The notes beneath the pieces are model-generated. The model made no database searches. It worked only from the letters and a program-made list of their open reading frames with translations, and was not told where the DNA came from. Position numbers and translations under genes: made by a program. From a virus, in the IMG/VR virus record IMGVR_UViG_3300028392_000130, positions 1-40,253 of that record: DNA of 40,253 nt. One strand, given 5' to 3'. Below, one piece after another: positions 16,601 to 24,541 of the stretch. How positions within the stretch are numbered: the first letter of the stretch is position 1; the number at the start of each line of letters is the position of its first letter.

Positions 16601-18448
16601 TGAATTCAATAATTCAGAGTCTAAATGAGAACTATGTAATGTTACTGGTTTACCATTAGATACCATAAAAGTAATATCTGAGCCTTTGGCATGTTGTTCT
16701 GCCCAGTAGGCTTGAGTATTTTTGCGTTCAGTTTCAAATACTTTAGTTAGATTTTTGAATTTATCTAACTGCTCTCCAGTAAATCTATCAGCATATTTTG
16801 CATATACAGCATCAAACAATTTTGCAGAGGCAGTGTATCCGGAAACAGTAGGATCTGATGAAAGGGCAATAGTATCTAATAAAGTTTTTATTGTAGCATT
16901 ATCTAATTTAAGAGAACGTGCTACGCCATTAACTGTTTCTACTAACTTATCTTTATCAGAAATATGTACTAATGTTCCACCTTTATCTGGCACATAAGCA
17001 TGATATTTATTTGAAATACCTTGTAATAAATCATGTATTGGTTTTCTAGAAAGGGAACTTGCTTCCCATCCCTGCATTGTTTGGGTTGCAACAGGTGAGT
17101 TACCTTTTACAATTTTTGATAGTGCACGAGTTGTAGTTGTTCCAGTTTCAAGAACACCTTGCATAACTTTGCCATTTGCAATGAAGGGAGCAATTGCTTG
17201 AAGTGCTTCTTCTCTAGTTGTTGCTTTTGCAAGCGTCACTGCTTCTTCAACAGTTAAACGTCCCTTTGCAAGTTTTTGAATTTTTTGCCAGTCATCAATA
17301 TTGGCAATAGTATCAATAATATGAGTTCCAGCAGATCCACTTAAGAATGAAGCAATGCCATCATAATCAATATTTATTTTGCCATACTCATCTTTAATTT
17401 TTACCATATTCTGATAATTCTTAAGATATGCAGCAGTTTTTTGTTCTTTAGTAACAGCACTGGCACCATGAACTTGTTTCAATGAATTATCTACAGCCGT
17501 AACTGCTTCATCAAGTTGTGCCTTAAGTAATGACGCTTCTTTGGCAGATTTAGCGGCTTTAAGTCCAGTAGAACCTTCTGATGCTAATTGGGCTAATTTT
17601 GTTGCTTGTTTTAATTTTCCAAAAGCAAGTGTTGGATCTGTTGCCACACTTAATCCAATATCACCAATTGCTGTAATAACTCTAGCAGTAGAACTTTCTG
17701 GATGACCAAGTGTAAGTAAATATGCTGCTGGATCAAATACGCTATATGGACGGTAATAAGTTTTTCCGCCAACCTCAAAGGCTACTTTTGCTTGCTTCAT
17801 CTGTTCTTGACGAGCAGCAAATCCAGCACCAGTTTCTTCAGATGGGAAGAAGCCAGCACCCAAATCTACTTTACCACTTTGAACTAATTCTTTAGTTGCT
17901 TGAAATAATGTTGTTTGTCCAGGCAATGCTTCTAATCCTGTTGGAATAGTGTGTGTATAAAAACTTCCAAATCCACCTTTACCTGCAGTGTCATTTTGAT
18001 AGTCTTTGATACCTTGACGTATTGGAGCACTAACTACTTCAAGTCCAGTTTGTCCAGCAACTGCTAGTCCTCTTACAACACCTTTAATGCCAGACCAAAT
18101 TTGTCCAATTGGAGTGGAATTAAACTTATCTGTTGAAATGCGGTTGCTTTCTTTTTTAATATCCAATTGGCGTTGAACTTGAGTTTGCTTATCAATTGCT
18201 GTTAATGCATTAACTAATGGATTATTTGGCATTGCGCCAACTTTAGCAAGTCCACTTATAAGGCCAGCAGAAGCGGTTGGATTGGTTGCTAAAAGATTGC
18301 GAAGTTTATCGCCATCTGGTCCAGTTACTAATTGGGCAGCCTTAAGCGTATTTGAATAGTCGGCTTGCTGTTGAGTTAATTGCCTTTCCTCAACACCAAT
18401 AAGCGTAGGTAAACCATTGGCATCTTTGCCAACTCCTGGTAAACTCAT
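13679..18448 (-). CDS. Giant 1589-residue internal virion protein candidate
   Basis: By far the longest gene in the window. The N-terminal third has a Gly/Ala-rich amphipathic stretch (SGIKGVVRGLAVAGQTGLEV, about 119-138) and RVITAIGDIGLSVATDPTLAFGKLKQATK, like membrane-active segments of ejection proteins. The middle and C-terminal parts have TRNIAEEQIRVFATGHSSF, NVVGAL and an aromatic block HQLRLIAPFGQAWFDTIHAW, then MPFAGAALNLLQGMSG. No glycosidase, peptidase or polymerase signature was identified. Size, place between portal and scaffold, and lack of a tape measure fit a T7 gp16-like or N4-like DNA-ejection component; function is inferred. Confidence 0.65.
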   Translation of the reverse strand: MSLPGVGKDANGLPTLIGVEERQLTQQQADYSNTLKAAQLVTGPDGDKLRNLLATNPTASAGLISGLAKVGAMPNNPLVNALTAIDKQTQVQRQLDIKKESNRISTDKFNSTPIGQIWSGIKGVVRGLAVAGQTGLEVVSAPIRQGIKDYQNDTAGKGGFGSFYTHTIPTGLEALPGQTTLFQATKELVQSGKVDLGAGFFPSEETGAGFAARQEQMKQAKVAFEVGGKTYYRPYSVFDPAAYLLTLGHPESSTARVITAIGDIGLSVATDPTLAFGKLKQATKLAQLASEGSTGLKAAKSAKEASLLKAQLDEAVTAVDNSLKQVHGASAVTKEQKTAAYLKNYQNMVKIKDEYGKINIDYDGIASFLSGSAGTHIIDTIANIDDWQKIQKLAKGRLTVEEAVTLAKATTREEALQAIAPFIANGKVMQGVLETGTTTTRALSKIVKGNSPVATQTMQGWEASSLSRKPIHDLLQGISNKYHAYVPDKGGTLVHISDKDKLVETVNGVARSLKLDNATIKTLLDTIALSSDPTVSGYTASAKLFDAVYAKYADRFTGEQLDKFKNLTKVFETERKNTQAYWAEQHAKGSDITFMVSNGKPVTLHSSHLDSELLNSFVYIPSGEEITNFIKSAKKFGDLRVKLDDALTQGTSIWKKSVMVRPAYITRNIAEEQIRVFATGHSSFFNHPLSAIAMFLGKDDGPKWRELLNKFDKVRNDVYGDSFKSVSTAEDLKSEEKAMDLINPYVDFMGTSLVGASGDGEINKIVRNLGYQKEVYGHPLWWDGFSNQIRILHNSEFVQRVLATKPGQEGRTVDYFLKGGGRKTLDYYLKNKSTDVQQFLNTKNGLMQYLFKGINTDGQQASVLARIEELAGAGGKSSSIIKKLLADGKVKIGNQTLEIPGSAKTAENSIKNASQISKGRKPLNDAQAEFTKQIKTAFENTGNWDNVKMTVPTQSFKRIGDKKGTVSQLVDKFFDTAIKLEKLSTMGPEWRQSYWDAIHNVVGALDKEALAALRETAPKSLGPLRNPFTGSNIGRTHPVWERMKYAAGDGNITLDEAHQYAANVANKTVSNLFYDASKKRLLFHQLRLIAPFGQAWFDTIHAWGNLAKENPLQIYKATKALDWLSSADSSALYTMTDAKDYYDPNQGFFFKDPTTGERKFFMPFAGAALNLLQGMSGHPRTSGPFALSATPQSFNFALGNGGVMPGFGPGVSISAAVLDALDKNPMKLLPAGLEEEAYRVLFPFGTPDLKNSGILNSALLSSNWSRILSSVSGVEPAFASAFAPSMNYLANSSDYNLDDPMDQKRLIKDSYNLAKYFTMWRGIFGAFMPIPFSLRPEALAKNKDGNTVLATSLWSDFKNLEKNAGSNKNKAYADFLDTYGPEQIFAIINTTTNQEPTNLPTYNLIKRDPSVVDKYSDVYGLFYPNGELSQALYRYQQQRGSFSKLAPKEIMQKATQIRYYAALDRLRTRSAAEGWDSAEFKSASQSLSKAYQQMDLSFTLDTGRHDRVIAQLKAAAYDPKLADSDALTGVRDYLYLRDQAIKASGMTTLNNAASAPQRTWLAQQAQDILKRNPDFQKIFYTYFKSELEK

Positions 18449-18915
18449 ACACGCTCTTGTTTCGCAAGATTTTCAAACATATAACCTAAATCTCTATTAC
18501 TCGGATCCATCATATACATAGCCTGAACCATTTGAATAGCACGTTCTGGTTGAGGCACTGCCATGGCAGGTTGAGGGATAGCATCTGGTCCTATTGGTGA
18601 ACCATGAGCAAGGCCATCTGTAGGATCTGAGCCATGATTAATATCAGTTAAACCCGGAATAGGTGGAAGTTGTGGTGCGCCTTGTGAGGCTGCTGAAATA
18701 TTACTGGCAACCCCTGCTGTAGTATCTCCAGCCAAAGGCGCAGACTTTTCAGTATTAAAAGTTGATTGGCCCTGACCCCAAGGTTGACCTGGGATATACA
18801 TTGCTTTTTGAGTACTAGTAGCCATTTGACCATTGCTTCCATTTGGTGAAACATTCATAGGATTATATTGTGGGCCACCATGAGCGCCGCCGCTCCTGCC
18901 TTTGACTCCAGCCAT
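18445..18915 (-). CDS. Low-complexity head-cassette protein, unknown
   Basis: 156 residues. Gly/Asn/Pro/Ser/Gln-rich throughout: MAGVKGRSGGAHGGPQYNPM, then GQPWGQGQSTFNTEKSAPLAG, PGLTDINHGSDPTDGLAHGSP, and a short helical end (ERAIQMVQAMYMMDPSNRDLGYMFENLAKQ). The disordered body with a terminal helix is like minor head proteins that bind DNA or portal. Overlaps the giant gene by four bases (ATGA). Function unknown. Confidence 0.65.
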   Translation of the reverse strand: MAGVKGRSGGAHGGPQYNPMNVSPNGSNGQMATSTQKAMYIPGQPWGQGQSTFNTEKSAPLAGDTTAGVASNISAASQGAPQLPPIPGLTDINHGSDPTDGLAHGSPIGPDAIPQPAMAVPQPERAIQMVQAMYMMDPSNRDLGYMFENLAKQERV

Positions 18916-18923
18916 ATTACCTC

Positions 18924-19469
18924 CTACTTGGAATATTGTATTTTAGTTATATAAGGACCTGATGTAAATGCAGTAAGTTTTGCAGCAATTTCCATTGCTT
19001 TCATTGGTTTAGCACCAGCATGTAATGCTCCGATAGCATATGGTGAACCAGATCCTACTCCATATATGCCATCACTGCTTTTCATTACGGCTAAATCTTG
19101 ATCTACATCAAATATTTCGCCATTACAAGCAATTAAAAATTGAAACCTTGCACCTGAATCTTTATCATGTGATTCATCAAAATTATATCCATTTGCTTTG
19201 AGTGCTTCACGCAGAGAAGGCATAACTTTTGATATCATAAAATGATAAACATTTTTTTTATCTGTTGCAGTTAATGATGGTGGTTTCCATAAATGTTGGG
19301 CAATATCGCATGGACTAACCTCTCCACTGCCACCTATAATAAATGAGCCAACCTCAGTTAACTTTTCCATTTCTGGATGTGTATAAATTCTTCCACTATC
19401 ATCAGTTACCCTATTGTCAGCAATTAGGGTACAACTGCCATCGTGCTGTATACCAATAATTGTTGTCAT
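18924..19469 (-). CDS. HslV/proteasome-like Ntn-hydrolase peptidase in the head cassette
   Basis: 181 residues, starting MTTIIGIQHDGSCTLIADNRV. Removing Met exposes Thr2, matching the N-terminal nucleophile of HslV and proteasome beta subunits. D18 (in ADNRV) and K36 (in PEMEKLTEV) line up with the two other active-site residues (D17 and K33 of HslV) allowing a two-residue insertion. IIGGSGEVS, FQFLIACNGEIF, then GVGSGSPYAIGALHAG (137-152) and AMEIAAKLTAF match the family's conserved GSG-P-A stretch and following helix. Length equals HslV (about 175). It lies between portal and the 156-residue protein, where other phages place their prohead protease; none of the usual types is seen. Role as capsid maturation protease is inference. 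Confidence 0.85.
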   Translation of the reverse strand: MTTIIGIQHDGSCTLIADNRVTDDSGRIYTHPEMEKLTEVGSFIIGGSGEVSPCDIAQHLWKPPSLTATDKKNVYHFMISKVMPSLREALKANGYNFDESHDKDSGARFQFLIACNGEIFDVDQDLAVMKSSDGIYGVGSGSPYAIGALHAGAKPMKAMEIAAKLTAFTSGPYITKIQYSK

Positions 19470-19483
19470 TGTCCCCTACTTAA

Positions 19484-21283
19484 TTATTTGCTTCTGGTAA
19501 CTGTTCTTGCTGCAGATGTGGAATTTCCACTACCTGACATTGTAGAAAATAAACTTTGTACTGTTGGTGGTTGTGCTTGTATCTGAGGTGGCACTTGATT
19601 TAGTGGCGCACCTTGTGCTTCTGGAGGAGTAGAGCCTCCTACTGGAGCACCAGCGGGAACAGGGGACGTTTGCTCAACCGACGGCGTGGCCCCAGCAGGA
19701 GGAACCTGTGGCGCGAATATGTCCCCAATGGAATCTTCGATAGATTTTCCACCTTGACGCGCTCTGATAACCTCAGCAACCTTACGAATGATATCACTTG
19801 GGTCTCCCCCTTGTGCTGCCATTTGTGGTATTGCTTGGGTGTATGATTGAAGTGATGCAATAAGCGCATTGCGCATATCTTCAACTTCAATTTTTTCTTG
19901 TTCTTGAGTTACATTTACATTGAATGGTAATTCGCGCATAGCCATATCTTTAGATATTAACTTGCCACCAAGTGCTTGCAGCATAAAAATAAGTCCCTGT
20001 GCTGGATTAAGACCAGCCAACATTCCATAACGAACATCAGCAGAGTAATCCCCATTGATGTCTTTGCTTGGAGTGTATGTAATTACGTATGGTGATCCAG
20101 CATCTACACCGCGAATTGTTTTTTCAAAATTGAAATAGGTTTCATCCATTTCAAAACATAGAGATATTACATCGCGCAATGCTGCAGCAAAGATGGCTTG
20201 AGATGATTTAACTTGAGTATCAAATGCTCCCATGAGAGCCTGCACACCTTGCCCAGTAACAACAGATGCGTTGATATTTCCAGTACGTCCTTCTGGATAA
20301 CGTGCTCCAACGCGGAGTTCTTGGTTAAGTAAACCTTGTTCTGTAAATGCACCTTGTGGTAGATTAAGATCTACGCGGCGTACACCTTGTGGGTTTGCTG
20401 TACGTATAACAGCATCTCCGCCAAGTTGAAGTTCTTGAACATCTTGTGGAAGAACAATTGGAGCCTGTACTGATTTTTCAGCGGCTTCCATGGCAAGCAT
20501 AGCAAAACGATTGCGAAGCAATTGAATTCCAAGTACATCATCAAACTGGCCACGCATCTCAGAGTCAATAGAGGGACGTTTAGCAATTACAACCATCATT
20601 TTGCCCAATGGGTTTTTGGCTTGAGAAAGAACTAGATTATGGCGTGATGGGACATAGACTATTGATTGATCTTTGTCATAGTAACGTATAATTTCAATTT
20701 GGCTATTAAGGTCCTGCTTGTAACCATCGGAACCTAAAAGTTGCCCACTATATTCAGGAAACTGAGTTACTAATTCGCCTAGGGTCATTATATAACGCTT
20801 AGCGTATGCTACACAACGGCCATACCGATCAAACTCTGGGTAGGCATGACGTGGATTTTCAATACGAATTCTAGGTAAACCAGATTCATCATCTATTTCA
20901 ACAATGAATGGGATAAAGCCATAAGTTATATAATAGTCTGCACCTGTGTACATATGAACTGAAAGATCTGAATGCACAAAATAATTTGCTGCAATACGTG
21001 TGCGCTTATCAGCAAACTTACGCGCTTTATCATTTACAGCATTTGCTGCAGAGCAGTTGATTGCTGGCAATGGTGCCATTACTTCTGATAAATCTCGCGC
21101 TACTACATCAATAAAGTTTGCTACTACGTTAGCGTCTACACCATCTGGAAAAAAATCTGGGTATACTTCTGAAATTTTACCTTGACGAACAGCAAGAACA
21201 TCGCCTGCCTTGGCGTCTCTTTCATTGGCACGGTAGCGTAGGGCTGCCACCCTAGTAACTACTTGATCCATTGTTAATGCCAT
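19484..21283 (-). CDS. Portal protein
   Basis: 599 residues. The body contains VVARDLSEVMAPLP, a clip/stem region with LLRNRFAMLAMEAAEKSVQAPIVLP, the crown-side NINASVVTGQGVQALMGAFDTQVKSSQ, and a Pro/Gln/Ala-rich C-terminal tail (last about 80 residues). Length, helix pattern and position immediately after the large terminase agree with the ring-shaped DNA entry channel at the capsid vertex. Its gene is separated from terminase by 7 bases and starts with a good site. The Pro-rich tail may extend into the head. Confidence 0.88.
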   Translation of the reverse strand: MALTMDQVVTRVAALRYRANERDAKAGDVLAVRQGKISEVYPDFFPDGVDANVVANFIDVVARDLSEVMAPLPAINCSAANAVNDKARKFADKRTRIAANYFVHSDLSVHMYTGADYYITYGFIPFIVEIDDESGLPRIRIENPRHAYPEFDRYGRCVAYAKRYIMTLGELVTQFPEYSGQLLGSDGYKQDLNSQIEIIRYYDKDQSIVYVPSRHNLVLSQAKNPLGKMMVVIAKRPSIDSEMRGQFDDVLGIQLLRNRFAMLAMEAAEKSVQAPIVLPQDVQELQLGGDAVIRTANPQGVRRVDLNLPQGAFTEQGLLNQELRVGARYPEGRTGNINASVVTGQGVQALMGAFDTQVKSSQAIFAAALRDVISLCFEMDETYFNFEKTIRGVDAGSPYVITYTPSKDINGDYSADVRYGMLAGLNPAQGLIFMLQALGGKLISKDMAMRELPFNVNVTQEQEKIEVEDMRNALIASLQSYTQAIPQMAAQGGDPSDIIRKVAEVIRARQGGKSIEDSIGDIFAPQVPPAGATPSVEQTSPVPAGAPVGGSTPPEAQGAPLNQVPPQIQAQPPTVQSLFSTMSGSGNSTSAARTVTRSK

Positions 21284-21290
21284 TGTTGTC

Positions 21291-23147
21291 CTATCCGTAA
21301 GTTTCTACCCATTGCTCTGCAAAGGCTTCATCTAATTGTATGGATCCACGTTGTGCTTTTTGAGCACGGGTAGCCCATCTATTATTTTGGTATTGATTTA
21401 CTCTTGAATTTTGTTGCATTAATTCTCGTATGCGGATGATGGCAAACCATAAAGCCATAACTGTATCCGTTGGGTTTTTAGTATCTGGCTTCCAAGTGAT
21501 TAGTTGCTGGACTAAGGTCTTGAGACCCTCAGAACCTTCATTGCTTGGAAGTTCGATTATATTGTTATCTTGAAAACGACCATCTCTGATTGTTCCAAAT
21601 AACGAAGCCATAGAGGCTACACCATAAGATGTATCCCATTTATTTTTGCCTGTAAAGTGTGACTCAAGTCTTGTACCATATTGGGCTAGCCAGTTACGTA
21701 AATCTTCATCTAGGGCATAAGCCTTTTGATGTGCGTTAATTTCAATACGTAATTCTTGAGGTCTATACTTGTCAACCCATTCTTCAATCAAGGCTCTAAT
21801 CTTCATTGGGTTAGGTTCTGTCATATTGACTGCATCTAAAACATATATTTTACTATCAGCGCGGTTGTAAGACAAAATTACCGCACCGGTGTTTCCAGTC
21901 ATTGCCGGGTCGAGACCCATAACTGTGTATGCAGACTCAACATGCTTTGGATGTCCAGGGACCCCAGGTTTGAGTGGCCCTCTTTTTCGCATGCCATTAA
22001 CGGAACCTGCGATTGCGGCTGGGGCAAAGATTGAATCTTCTTGAACGTCTTCCTGCTGGTAAACCATAGCCCAGACTGACGGAGCAACTTCAGACCTTCT
22101 TGTAAAGAGCGATGGTCCATCCCACTTGGTGTATAAGCCGTTTTCGTCTGGCTCATCTATATCTCCTTCTGGCCGATCTGTCTTTGGCCATAAGGCTTTC
22201 CAGTTTACAGGCTTCTCATCAAATTCTAATACTGCTGGTTGGGCAAAATATGTAAAGGGGCTTTTGCCACCAGTCCATTGTGACCCATCTCGAATCATTT
22301 TATAAAGGTCAATAGGTGCGACACGTGTTCCTACAATAAGCAGTTTTCCGTGCCGCCCTAAGCGCGTGATAACTTCCTTTTGAAGCCATTCGATTTGCTT
22401 CTCCCACTCATGGGCGTTTGAGTTCATCACAACGTCATCTAGGATAATCAAATCGGCACGTGCGCCATAGATTTGAGATCCGAATCCGAGAGCCTGAACC
22501 GTTGGGTCCTTCTCGCCAGAGTCGCGTCCTGTGCCTAGATAAATCATGTCTGCTGACCACTGAGTAGCGTCTTGCTTATAACCACCAGAAGGGCCGAAGG
22601 CCACTTGCAGTTTGGTGTATGCTGGGTGGCTTAACCTTGTCTTGATTGCCCCTAGAAACTTGCGGGCCATACCCTGGGTCTTAGAGACGATAATGACTCG
22701 GGCATTGGGGTTAGTTACAATTTTGTAGGTCACATAGTTCGTGGTGACGACTGTTGACTTGGCATGTTCTGGGGGTACGTTGATAAGGACACGGTTTAGG
22801 GCGCCTTGCTCAAAAGTCATAGAGGGGTGAATCCACCGAGGCTCACGGCCTTCTATAAGGTCGAGCCAGTCAAGGTGATGATCAAAAAGTTTAGTATCTA
22901 GGAACTGCTCACAGAAATCGGGGTAGGATATGTCCTTGAGTTCGGCTAAGTCTTGTTGGATTCCTTTACCTGCAAGGCGGGCTTTCTCAGCCTTCTCTTT
23001 AAACTCGGGGTCCTGGAAGGACCATTGACGGTAGGATGACTCTGTTCGTCCTACATTTTCCATAGCCAGTTTAATGGATGAGCCCTGCTCAAGGAGGGCG
23101 AGAACCTTCTTTTGGGAGTCTTCTTTGGATAGGTTCTTACTTGCCAA
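21291..23147 (-). CDS. terL: Terminase large subunit with an N-terminal small-terminase-like domain
   Basis: 618 residues. The first about 60 (KVLALLEQGSSIKLAMENVGRTESSYRQWSFQDPEF, read as two helix blocks) look like a helix-turn-helix DNA-binding domain of the small terminase type. The ATPase has a deviant Walker A, PPEHAKST (125-132), Walker B LIILDDVV (233-240) and coupling motif GTRVAP (273-278). The RNase H-like nuclease has D413 in VMGLDPAMTG, E469 in LRIEI, and D561 in TDTVMALWFA. It packages DNA and cuts concatemers. The start is TTG with AGGGG seven to ten bases upstream. No separate small terminase gene was found. First gene of the late operon. Confidence 0.92.
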   Translation of the reverse strand: MASKNLSKEDSQKKVLALLEQGSSIKLAMENVGRTESSYRQWSFQDPEFKEKAEKARLAGKGIQQDLAELKDISYPDFCEQFLDTKLFDHHLDWLDLIEGREPRWIHPSMTFEQGALNRVLINVPPEHAKSTVVTTNYVTYKIVTNPNARVIIVSKTQGMARKFLGAIKTRLSHPAYTKLQVAFGPSGGYKQDATQWSADMIYLGTGRDSGEKDPTVQALGFGSQIYGARADLIILDDVVMNSNAHEWEKQIEWLQKEVITRLGRHGKLLIVGTRVAPIDLYKMIRDGSQWTGGKSPFTYFAQPAVLEFDEKPVNWKALWPKTDRPEGDIDEPDENGLYTKWDGPSLFTRRSEVAPSVWAMVYQQEDVQEDSIFAPAAIAGSVNGMRKRGPLKPGVPGHPKHVESAYTVMGLDPAMTGNTGAVILSYNRADSKIYVLDAVNMTEPNPMKIRALIEEWVDKYRPQELRIEINAHQKAYALDEDLRNWLAQYGTRLESHFTGKNKWDTSYGVASMASLFGTIRDGRFQDNNIIELPSNEGSEGLKTLVQQLITWKPDTKNPTDTVMALWFAIIRIRELMQQNSRVNQYQNNRWATRAQKAQRGSIQLDEAFAEQWVETYG

Positions 23148-23684
23148 TGTGTGCCCCTAATAACGAATATAACGGTTCCTGTTAACGGGCATAGATATCC
23201 CATTATATATATTATTATATATAATTATATATTATATAGGAGACTGTGTAGCCTTAGCGGAGCAGGCTCCGTATATGTATTTCTATACATATAAGATAAC
23301 CTGTTCAAAACTGAAAACCGAACGGTTTTCTATGATATATTTTAGAAATCGGGTAAATAAGGGCTTTTATTATACATAAGGGGGGCTATATGTCTATATA
23401 ACAGAAAGTTTTAGGGTGAGACATAAATCATTCTCGGGGGCCCCATTTAATAACCCTACCGCCAAATAATCCTAGTAAAGAGATCATCCATCCATCCATC
23501 TATTCATCCATCTATCATTAAATAATTCATTCCGATCTTTCCGGACGAGAGCATAATTAGTTTAAGTTTCAACAATTCCAAAGTGCTATTCGGCACGCGA
23601 CTATCCACCCGACCCTATTCCCCCCGCATTAAATCCAAAATTAAAATTCAATATCTCCTGGAATTGTCGATAAATTGACTAGGT

Positions 23685-23699
23685 GTATGAAATTCATAC
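23685..23699. promoter_or_regulatory. Palindromic site 1 (GTATGAAATTCATAC)
   Basis: First of ten exact copies of a 15-bp palindrome, 7-bp half-sites GTATGAA and TTCATAC around one central base. Preceded by CTAGGT, as at site 2. It lies 139 bases before the first plus-strand gene. Sites of this kind usually bind a dimeric repressor or activator; the protein is unknown. Confidence 0.75.
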
Positions 23700-23780
23700 G
23701 GCGAAAATAAATTGCGACACGTCTTGCTTTTGACCCCGACCTATGGGACAATTTTCTTGGTGGAATAAATTCCGCTAGGT

Positions 23781-23795
23781 GTATGAAATTCATAC
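23781..23795. promoter_or_regulatory. Palindromic site 2
   Basis: Exact GTATGAAATTCATAC, with the same upstream CTAGGT as site 1, making the pair a 96-bp spaced duplicate. It ends 28 bases before the ATG at 23824, so bound protein would overlap the start region of that gene. Confidence 0.75.
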
Positions 23796-23823
23796 ACTTC
23801 CCAAAATGAAATGAGAAAAAAAA

Positions 23824-24498
23824 ATGGCAACAACAACCGCTAAAAAATCTCCAAAGGTAATCCCCGCAAAGGCTCCAAAGATCAAGGTGGCAAAGATCAA
23901 AGCTTCTCCAGTAGTAATCGAAGCAGATCAAGAAATTGTTGATCTTTACTCTGGGCTAATAAATCAACAAGGTGAAATCCAGTTCATCATCGAACTGGCG
24001 CACCGCTTGGCTAGTGGCTCAACATCTGTCCGTATCATCCAAGCATCCATTGACCTAGCGTCGGAGATGGGAACCGCCCCTACGATCAAGAAAGGACACG
24101 CGCAATATATTTTGACCGCGTCCAAAATTCTCGACACGCAAGAGGGTGCCGATACTTGGCCAGTTGCCAAGTTACTTAAACTTGCGACCCGACTACAACG
24201 CCATGCGGGGGTCGAGAATATCGAAACCGCGTTACAAGTAACGGACAACATCTCGGAACTCAATGAAGCGGTGCCAGTAATAAACACCAAGAAGCGTGGC
24301 ACCAAAGGCACCAAGATTAAAGAAGTCGCAACCGCGCCAAAATTGCGGACAGTGGATGAAGTCTTGGCAGTAACTCTCGCGGGTCTGCTCTCGATCTCTA
24401 AAAATCCACGCGACTTAAAGTCTGCCGATCTAAAAACGCTAAAAGCAGTTGCCGATCTAGTGTTGGTAATCGTGGGTAATTCCGCACCTAAGAAATAA
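23824..24498 (+). CDS. 224-residue Lys/Ala-rich protein, first gene of the plus block; possible regulator
   Basis: The N-terminal about 32 residues are a basic, Pro/Lys/Ala-rich arm (MATTTAKKSPKVIPAKAPKI) of the kind that wraps DNA. The central part is helical (DLYSGLINQQGEIQFIIELAHRLASG, TIKKGHAQYILTASKIL, KLLKLATRLQRHAGVENI). The C-terminus has RTVDEVLAVTLAGLLSI and SADLKTLKAVADLVLVIVG. No known domain was recognised. The start has only a weak ribosome site after an A-rich leader. It has its own terminator and two palindromic sites directly upstream, so it is a candidate for the palindrome-binding protein or a gene under its control; neither is shown. Confidence 0.75.
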   Translation: MATTTAKKSPKVIPAKAPKIKVAKIKASPVVIEADQEIVDLYSGLINQQGEIQFIIELAHRLASGSTSVRIIQASIDLASEMGTAPTIKKGHAQYILTASKILDTQEGADTWPVAKLLKLATRLQRHAGVENIETALQVTDNISELNEAVPVINTKKRGTKGTKIKEVATAPKLRTVDEVLAVTLAGLLSISKNPRDLKSADLKTLKAVADLVLVIVGNSAPKK

Positions 24499-24513
24499 TC
24501 TCCACAAGAATAG

Positions 24514-24540
24514 CCCCCGCGAAAGCGGGGGTTATTTTTT
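24514..24540 (+). terminator. Strong rho-independent terminator
   Basis: Perfect stem CCCCCGC-GAAA-GCGGGGG (24514-24531) with a GNRA tetraloop, then TTATTTTTTT. It lies 15 bases after the stop of the 23824-24498 gene and separates it from the rest of the plus block, so the following genes need their own promoter. Confidence 0.92.
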
Positions 24541-24541
24541 T

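Larger units (their letters stand above)
23148..23823. other. Divergent intergenic region with AT repeats, three hairpins and a tetranucleotide repeat
   Basis: No gene is supported here. 23200-23240 is an almost pure A/T tract of TATA units. It is followed by three perfect inverted repeats: CGGAG-4-CTCCG (23258-23271), TATATGTAT-4-ATACATATA (23272-23293) and GAAAACC-4-GGTTTTC (23313-23330). GGGGGCCCC lies at 23436-23444. 23484-23516 is a run of ATCC/ATCT tetranucleotides. It holds the start regions of both the late minus operon and the plus operon, plus two copies of the 15-bp palindrome at its right end. No canonical sigma-70 promoter stands out. It could also carry an origin or packaging site. 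Confidence 0.6.

Noticed and set aside
23700-23780. Sigma-70 promoter TTGCTT-17-GACAAT before the first plus gene
   Set aside because: Only 3 of 6 and 4 of 6 consensus positions match; too weak to call by eye.
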